Shown here: piece by piece, positions 57,119 to 64,000 of the stretch
Position numbering within the stretch: position 1 is the stretch's first letter
Layout: the number at the start of each line of letters is the position of its first letter
Assembly (NCBI RefSeq): GCF_022682495.2
Contig: NC_071396.1
Coordinates: forward strand, 54,866,022 to 54,930,021
Source: Desmodus rotundus
Taxonomy: Eukaryota; Chordata; Mammalia; Chiroptera; Phyllostomidae
Direction: 5' to 3'
DNA length: 64,000 nt
Position numbers and translations under genes: made by a program
Notes under the pieces: model-generated
What the model saw: only the letters and a program-made list of their open reading frames with translations
Databases searched by the model: none
Told to the model about the DNA's origin: nothing

Positions 57119-58225
57119 AGATGGTTAATTTTTATTATTAATTATTTATTGGAAGTGATATTGGTTAATAAGATTATATAGGTTTCAAGTGCAGGTTTCT
57201 ATAATATATGATCTTTGTATTACATTGGGCGCCCACCACCCAATGTCAAATAATCTTCCATCACCATATATTTGGCTTTCTTTATTCTTTACTACGTTAC
57301 CATTCCCCTTCCCTCCAGTAACCCCCATACTGTTGTCTGTGCCTATGAGTTTCAGTTTTACATCCCACATGTGAGTGAAATCATATGATTCTTAACTTTT
57401 TCTGACTGACTTCTTTTGCTTAGCCTAATATTCTTAAGGTCCATACCTGTTGTAGTAAATGGCAGTATTTCGTCTTTTCTTATAGCTGAGTAATATTCCA
57501 TAGTATATATGTATCACATCTTCTTTAATCAATCCTTTCTTGAAGGGTGTTTTGGTTGTCTCTGTGTCTTGGCCACCATGAAAAATGCTGCAATGAACAT
57601 AGGGACATATATATCTTTGCTATAAATGTTTTCAAGTTTTTCGTGTAGATACCCAGAAGAGGATTGCTGGACCATATGGTAACTCTATTCTTAATGTTTT
57701 GAGGAACCAGCATACTATTTTCCATAGGGGCTGCTCCAGTTTACATTCCCACCAGCAGTACGAGGGTTCCTTTTTCTCCACATCCTCTCCAACACTTGTG
57801 ATTACCTGTTTTGTTGATAATAGCCATTCTAACAGGTGGAAGCTGGTACCTCATTGTCATTTTGATTTGCATTTCCTTAATAGCTAGTGAAATTGAGCAT
57901 TTGTTCATATATCTGTTGGACATTTGTATGTCTTCTTGGAAGAAGTGTCTGTTTAGGTCCTCTGACCATTTTTTAATTGGATTGTTTATTTGTTTGGTGT
58001 TGAGTTGTATGCGTTCCTTACATATTTTAGATATTAATCCCTGTTAGAGCTGTCATTTGCAAATATCTCCCAATATGTTTGTTGCCTTTTTGTTTTGTTG
58101 GCAATTCCTTTTGTTGTGCAGAAACTTTTTAGTTTGATATAGTCCCTTTCATTTATTTTTGCCTTTACTTTCCTTGCCTTTGGGGTCAGCTTTATAAAAT
58201 CTTCTCTATGACTCTGGCCCTAATG
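57119..58225 (-). mobile_element. 5'-truncated L1, antisense
   Basis: On the minus strand this is the last 1.1 kb of an L1. It has the ORF2 C-terminus with a recognisable [11 protein letters not shown] motif near 57770-57800, then a 3' UTR, and an A-rich tail at the left (plus-strand TTTTTATTATTAATTATTTATTGG near 57129). Stops and shifts are frequent and it appears older than the 12409-19036 copy. The 18-bp duplication brackets it. It corresponds to an L1 3' end also seen as a scrap at 6028. Confidence 0.88.
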
Positions 58226-58243
58226 TATTTTATGCTGCTATGA
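58226..58243 (+). repeat. Target-site duplication, right copy
   Basis: TATTTTATGCTGCTATGA, partner of 57101-57118. From 58244 to 59999 (1.75 kb) I see unique AT-rich sequence and no gene. Confidence 0.8.
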
Positions 58244-59999
58244 TGATTATTATTTTATATTGTCAAAGTCTCAAATACTTTCTGCAGTACATTGAGGCCT
58301 ATAATTTGGGGCAGACCGGGCCTAGGTAGCTGCAGTGAAATAACATACATGTTCAGTCCTGCTGGTTTGATTCTTTTAATTTGTGGGAAGGCTCGGGAGG
58401 TAATGGTCATGCCATTCTGAAGGGCAAGAGTTGGTGGTGGGGAGATCTTTAATGACTAGAGAAGATTGGTTTTCAGTCATTAAGCTGCATTACAAGCAGT
58501 TGACTCCATCTAAATATACTTCTCACATCTCCAAACAAGGCTATTAAAAGAAAATCTCTTTACATATATGAACCCAACATGTTTCTTTGCAACTACATTG
58601 GCAACACAAGAAAATTGTGGCTAAGGAGTTAGAGCTGTGTGTTTTGATGACAAGCTCTTCCAACATTGCTAATGAATTTTCCATCCTCAAAAATGTTTAG
58701 GTCACTTAAATCCTGTCACCAACATGATCACCACCATCATCCTCACAATTGGCTTTTTCCACATTCTGTTTATTATAGCAGTTCTGATTTACAGATGATA
58801 TTATAGCTTAGATTCAACAAGTGGCTATTAAGTACCAGTTACGTTCAGGTTAATATGATACATTAAAAGATAAGAAAAAGCTAAGTGTCAAAGAGATATT
58901 TATGAATAATTTACCTATTCCCTCAAAGTGTTTGGAGCAACTGGGAATAGTGGTGAGGATCCATAAATTGAGATAAAGAAATCACCATATACCAAAGCAC
59001 AAAGGTAAGAAACAATAGGCTTATTTGCAGAAAATCAGAATAATAACAATGGAAACTGGAAAGATCAAACAAAGATATTTACATTTTCACCTGTTGCAAC
59101 CACTAGATATAGACTGTTAACTATTTAGGGGGAGATATCATTAAATTCATTTGAATTAAACAAATAAGGAAAAAGTTATGTTTCTCTCCTTAAAATGAAC
59201 TGACTTACTCTCTTTAACTCTTTTCCCCTCCCCCTTCTGTGTCAGTTATTTTCTTCAAATGTATGTGAATACTTGTGTGAAAACACCTGTTACAGAAACT
59301 AGTTTGGAACTTGTGTATAACATAAGGAAGCACAAAACTCAAATAATTATCACTAATATCACAGTTATGGTTGCAATACTATAACAACACTGCTGTAATT
59401 GTACACAACCAATTACTGCAGAACTCATTTCTTCCTGAGTGATGAGGAGGGCAGCTGTGGGTGGAGGTGATAAAGATCTGGATGATTGTGATCAAGTGAA
59501 TGAAAATAGTTCTGGATTCAGTCGATCTCATTTAAAAATCCATTTAAAAGCCCTACTACTTAAACAAGTCGCCATTGTTAATGCTATTATGTCCTTTTTA
59601 GAAATGCTGTTGCTCCAAATTTGAAACAAGTGTTTCCTGTAGGGCTAATTAAGCAGATGAATGACATTTCCGAGGACCATATCATTAACAAATTCAGTCC
59701 ACAGCGAAGCCAGGGATGCTGGATATGATGACTTAGAATTTGCACTTCCAGAAGTAACTTCTCTCTTTGTTCTGGGAAGACATTGATTGGGTGAGAAGAA
59801 AACTAATTCATTCACATTTTTATTCTGTTTTTTTTTTTTTCCCTGAATGTGTACTCTCCCACAAGAAAAATAAAGGTAGATTTGTACAGGGCATTTGTTT
59901 GTTATATCACTGGTATCTGTTCATTTTTCCTGCCAAACAATACTTAATTTCTCTCTTAAGACATTTACTCTTAGCAATATAGTTGGCATGAGATGGGCC

Positions 60000-60400
60000 C
60001 CACTCTAAGCTTAAGGCAATCCAAGTGTTCCAGGGCCATTGTGATTAAATCAGGGGTGGACACATGACCTAACCCATGCCAATGAACTAATAAGAAACCA
60101 AGGCTCCTGGTTAAATGAGACCCTCCTTCTTTAGAAGGAACTATAACACCATTCTACCCACCCCTAATGCACAATGTCAGACTGGCAGCTTGTCACCATC
60201 AGCTGCCTGTGATTATATCTGTGAATAAAACAGAAGAAGCAGAGCCACTAAATTCAAAGTCAGGGAAAATAAAAAGCCAAAACCACAAACCTGATCCTGG
60301 TCACTGGGAGTTCTGAATCATTTTCTCTTGTGGAGGGACTACTCCTGAACTAGCCAGACCCATGAGACAGGAAATTCTCTCTCTTGATGTTGACACTTTA
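60000..60400. repeat. Possible old interspersed repeat, family not identified
   Basis: CCAAGTGTTCCAGGGCCATTGTGATTAAATCAGGGGTGGACACATGACCTAACCCATGCCAATGAA has the feel of an old mammalian LTR (compare 3640-3870). It has no terminal structure that I can fix. 60401-60870 is unique. Confidence 0.35.
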
Positions 60401-60874
60401 AATGGACTTAAAAGGGTAGAGGGAGTGCTGATGTAGTTAAACCTCAAAGATCTGAAGAAGAAAGTGAAAAATTACCCATAACCCATCCACCCAGACATAC
60501 TAATCATTTTAATATTGTTGGGATGTTAGGTTGTTTTGGATTTTTCCAGATGGATGAGAAAAAAGTTAGGTAATTATTTCTGAATTCTTGAGATAAAGAA
60601 GGACTTTCTAATTATTTCACCATAGCTGGAAACTGTAATCAAAAAGATCAATTTCACTTCATAAAAATTTAAATATGTATATACAAAAAGGTAACAAAAT
60701 TAAAAAATATGACACACTGAGAAAAATATGCAACAGTGTGCTGGTAAAGAATTAATGCTACCAGTATATTAACAGCTTTTGCAAGTTAGTAATTAAAAGT
60801 TGATACCCACTAAAAATGGGCATGAAAAATGAGCAGGCAAGTCAGTTCACATAAGAAATATATAACCAAATAAC

Positions 60875-60970
60875 CAGCTCTACTTCTGGCTAGCTTTGAG
60901 ACTTTGAGCAATTGACTTTACTTTGCTACTTTGCTGTCTCATTATTGCTTAAAAAAAGGTGTGATGAACC
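60875..60970 (+). mobile_element. MIR SINE fragment
   Basis: CTACTTCTGGCTAGCTTTGAGACTTTGAGCAATTGACTTTAC resembles the MIR tRNA-derived to core section on the plus strand. 60971-61330 is unique. Confidence 0.45.
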
Positions 60971-61334
60971 CTGCTTCGCAGCATTTTTCTAAACTCAAAA
61001 TGAAGAAAGTTCATGTAAAATATTTTGTGAAGATGGAAATTAGATTTCAGAAATGGCCTCCAATTTTACTTCTACGATTGCCTCACCTCTCTTTTCCTTG
61101 CAGAGGAAAAATAACAACAAAAACCCAGGTGATTTAGAAAGTTCAATTGCAACATTTGATGGCTAAATTATTGATCACATCACAGCACCCCATTTAGGTC
61201 AGTGGATTCAACCATCAAAATAATTGAACTGCAACTAAAACAATAAGTTTAATGTGAAAGTTCATGATATGTTGCTATGAAGTACTCATGCCTAGAGCTT
61301 GAGAGGCTAATTATTACAAGGGCTAATTCTAGAA

Positions 61335-61500
61335 AAATAGTATTTTTAAATACTTTCCAAGCATTATTTTATTTAATTTTTACAATAACCCTATATTATA
61401 AAGTTTATTTATTTTTTTGGAAGTTGGAGCTCCCAGAGATTAAGTAACTTGCTCAACTAATAAAGAGCAGAGTCAAAACTTGAGTCCAGGCCAAGTTCAT
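61335..61500 (-). mobile_element. MIR SINE
   Basis: ACTTTCCAAGCATTATTTTATTTAATTTTTACAATAACCCTATATTATAAAG, then GAGATTAAGTAACTTGCTCAAC and AGCAGAGTCAAAACTTGAGTCCAGG are antisense MIR in order. 61501-61870 is unique. Confidence 0.75.
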
Positions 61501-61874
61501 ATGCTCATGCTACTCATTCTTCTAGTCCTTACGTTACAGTCAGAGAGCCATTTAATAATTTTTAGAAATATGAGAATAATGTGAGGGTCATGTGCACAAC
61601 ATTTCTCTTTTATTTTCTCTGTTTTACGTGGATACCAGTGCCCCAACCCCAATTCAAGGCGGGATGTTGAACAAGTGTTTGAGAAGCCAAGTATCAAGAA
61701 TTGTGCTTGACGTTGGAGAGTTTAAAATACAAGGTTAGGCAGAATTTCTTCCCATAAGAGCACATTATTTCTTTGTTTTTTCTAGGCTCACAGCACAGAC
61801 TGCTTTATTGTTAGGTATTTATTAAATGCATCAATATTTACAGTTGTGGTGTTAACCTTCCTAAAACTCAGCAC

Positions 61875-62090
61875 TTTGAAGTTTAACACTCTTAGGTTTA
61901 AATCCTCACCTCACTACTTGCTACCCGTACACTTTTGTGCTAGTTTCCTCAATGGAGATAATGAAAATTATTACATAGCAGTGATGTAAGAATTAATTGA
62001 GATGCTTCATGTAAAACACTTAGCAGAATAGCTGGAATACAGTGAGCACTCACCAGATGATCAGTTTCAAACAATTATTATGGCAGATTT
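61875..62090 (+). mobile_element. MIR SINE, near full length
   Basis: CTCTTAGGTTTAAATCCTCACCTCACTACTTGC, AGTTTCCTCAATGGAGATAATGAAAATTATTAC, ATTAATTGAGATGCTTCATGTAAAACACTTAGCAG and TACAGTGAGCACTC follow sense MIR. Confidence 0.75.
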
Positions 62091-62164
62091 TTGTATTGAA
62101 GTCTGAATGTGCTGCATCTGGATGAAACACTTTACCATGATTTGTGCTTTGATGATTTGTTTGT

Positions 62165-62702
62165 TTAATTTTTAATTGTACTTTTTTCCATTACCATTTA
62201 GTCCCCTTACAGTCCCTCTCCTTCCCATAATCACAACACTGCTGTCCATGTCCATGAGTCATTGTTCCTTTGTGCTCAATCCCTCCATACCTTGACCTCC
62301 CCCCACCTTAGCTGCCATCCTGCTCTACATCTATGAGTCTGTCTCCATTTTGGTTGTTAGTTCAGTTTGCTCATTAGATTCCACATATGAGTGAAATCAT
62401 ATGGTATTTGTCTTTCTCTGGCAGGTTTGTTTCACTTAGCATAAGTTCTATAATCCATCCATACTGTTGCAAGTGGTAAAATTTTCTTCTTTTTTATGGC
62501 TGGTAGTATTCCACTGTGTATATGTCCCATAGTTGTTTTATTCACTCATCTATTGATGGACATTTGGGCTACTTCCATATCTTGGCAATTGTAAATAACT
62601 CTCCAATGAACATAGGGGTGTTTATGTTCTCTCAAATTAGTGTTTTGGTTTCCTTTGGATATATTCCCAGAAGTGGGATCGCCAGGTCAAAAGACAGAGT
62701 CA
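62165..62702 (-). mobile_element. L1 3' end, antisense
   Basis: On the minus strand: ORF2 C-terminal remnants (plus-strand phrases CACTCATCTATTGATGGAC, CCAATGAACATAGGGGTG, CAGAAGTGGGATCGCCAGGTC), a pyrimidine-rich (sense G-rich) 3' UTR and an A-rich tail at about 62165-62185. It stops abruptly where a sense L1 5' end begins. It is either 5'-truncated here or interrupted, with the rest lying beyond the window. Confidence 0.85.
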
Positions 62703-64000
62703 GGGACTTCCAGTCAAGAGGATGGCATAGGTAAACATGGCTTGCCTCTTTGCACAATCATCAAAATTACAACTAAATTATAAAACAACCATCACTCAGA
62801 ACTGTCAGAAATAGAGTTGAATGGAAGTCTGACAACTACAGAATTAAAGAAACTACATCTATCCAGACTGGTAGGAGGGGGTGGAGACATGGAATAGGCT
62901 GGTCCCACATCCACATGTGGTGGATAAAAATTTGGGAGGGATATCTCAGGAGTGAGGACTCCTAGCCCCACACCACGTCCCCCTAGCCCAGGGATCCAGT
63001 ACCAGAAGATAAGTCCCCATAACTTCTGACTGCAAAACCCAGCAGGGATTGAGTTGGTGGAAGAAACGTCTGGAGTCCCAAGCAGTTCCACTTAAAGAAC
63101 CCACACACAGACTTACTCAGATTCACTCCCTCTGAGCTCCATCACTGGAGTAGCAGCTTGAAAGGCACCAGTGGCATACATGGAGGAACTGAAGTGTCCG
63201 GCATCAAGGTGGAAGCTGGAGGAGTTTTCTCCCAGACAGCAAGGTGGGCAGAGGCCGGTGTCCCTTTTCTGAGCCCCTGGACCCCCACAGAGCCAGAGAA
63301 CTGGCAGGCCAGTGCCATATCTGAGATTCCATCAACCTGGCTAACATTGCTTGCCCTGCTGCAGAGATCTCCTGAGACACTGTCCCACCCAAATTATGGG
63401 CCCATCCAAACTGTTAATCTTGGCTTTTCCATATGAATGGCTTATCTTGTCTCATGCTTTACAACTTCCTAAATATTATTAAACAAGCAACAGCCATCCT
63501 CAGTGAGCCCCCAGCCCCTGTACCTCTTGCTAAGTGGCCCCAGGCCCATCACTAGCAGCAGCCAACCTAGATTCACAGCTTGGCCTTGCCTGGGAATTGC
63601 CAAGCCCAGCACAAGTAGCAGCTATCTCAGACTGCTTTATAACTCATGCAGGGTGGAACCAGGCAGAACACAGATGGGGGCTGACCTTGGCCTGCACCAC
63701 CTGGGAAACCCTGGAGCCTGTGCACCCAGTGGACAGCTACAGACCACGTCGGAGCATGATCACCCTGCCCCTGCTCAGATGACCCTCCTCGGAGGATGGA
63801 GGTTGGTGGTCAATGGTCACAGCCAGTCCTTTCAGCTGACTGGCCTGGCCTGGCCAATAGCAATCAAGGCTCAACTACAAGAGGAGGATTTACTTGGCCT
63901 ACACAAAGGGTGTACCTTGAGTACCCAGTAGCATACAGGGTACCCAGATTGGGTGATAGGGGAGGCTATGCCATTGGACCCTACAGGATACCCACTACAT
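62703..64000 (+). mobile_element. L1 5' UTR of another L1 subfamily, running off the window
   Basis: It begins GGGACTTCCAGTCAAGAGGATGGCATAGG, followed by a 1.3-kb GC-rich leader. This wording recurs at L1 5' ends in bat genomes as I know them (CATGGCTTGCCTCTTTGCAC, GGAATAGGCTGGTCCCAC, GCAGCAGCCAACCTAGATTC, AGAGGAGGATTTACTTGGCC). It is unlike the 5' UTR at 12409-13964, so a different L1 5' module is involved. ORF1 would lie beyond 64000. Frames of up to 142 codons inside it (for example 63503-63931) carry no domain and I do not call them genes. Confidence 0.75.

Noticed and set aside
63503..63931. 142-codon plus-strand open frame
   Set aside because: It sits inside an L1 5' UTR, which is GC-rich and so poor in stops; no recognisable protein.
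1..64000. An undescribed multi-gene system
   Set aside because: No linked set of intact genes exists in the window; all recognisable coding sequence is decayed L1 or L2.

Overview
The window reads as mammalian nuclear DNA, most likely from a bat. It has no bacterial-style gene packing and no open frame that looks like a host gene. It carries layered placental repeats (MIR, L2, MLT1-type LTRs, old L1M). A tRNA-derived SINE of the bat Ves type lies at 7139-7348 on the minus strand. Only one Ves copy is visible in 64 kb, so I would not place the animal more precisely than Chiroptera (probably Yangochiroptera). No exon of a known gene, rRNA, functional tRNA, CRISPR array or operon is visible. The stretch is probably intergenic or deep intronic.

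Layout. 1-11.4 kb: an old L1M 3' UTR and a back-to-back antisense L1M, then MIR and L2 fossils, a Ves SINE nested in an L2, a short L1 with target-site duplications, and an MLT1-like LTR. 11.4-20.8 kb: an ancient sense L1 split by a 6.6-kb full-length younger L1 (12409-19036). The younger L1 has perfect 14-bp target-site duplications and a TT|AAAA insertion site. Its ORF1 has one visible nonsense codon; its ORF2 has several stops and frame changes. 20.9-34 kb: L2 and MIR fossils, more L1M and long unique AT-rich tracts. 34.17-35.84 kb: one L1 insertion in which an inverted ORF1 piece is joined to the 3' end inside a single pair of target-site duplications (twin priming). 35.9-47.1 kb: antisense L1M, an MLT1-like LTR, L2, a small DNA transposon nested in L2, a 5'-truncated L1, and an antisense L1 with internal deletion. 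47-57 kb: mostly unique DNA with MIR and L2. It also holds an unexpected near-identical inverted duplication of about 110 bp (53821-53932 versus 54556-54662). 57.1-58.2 kb: antisense L1 with an 18-bp duplication. 62.2-64 kb: an antisense L1 3' end abutted head-to-head by the 5' end of another L1 that runs off the window.

Nothing here forms a multi-gene system. The only coding logic is that of L1: ORF1 RNA-binding chaperone, and ORF2 endonuclease plus reverse transcriptase. All copies here look broken. Items most worth a second look are the inverted duplication at 53.8-54.7 kb, the twin-primed L1 with hairpin junction, and a recursive-splice-like motif inside the L1 5' UTR at 13.48-13.76 kb. 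Repeat family names come from recognising consensus-like wording by eye; boundaries of old fragments are approximate.
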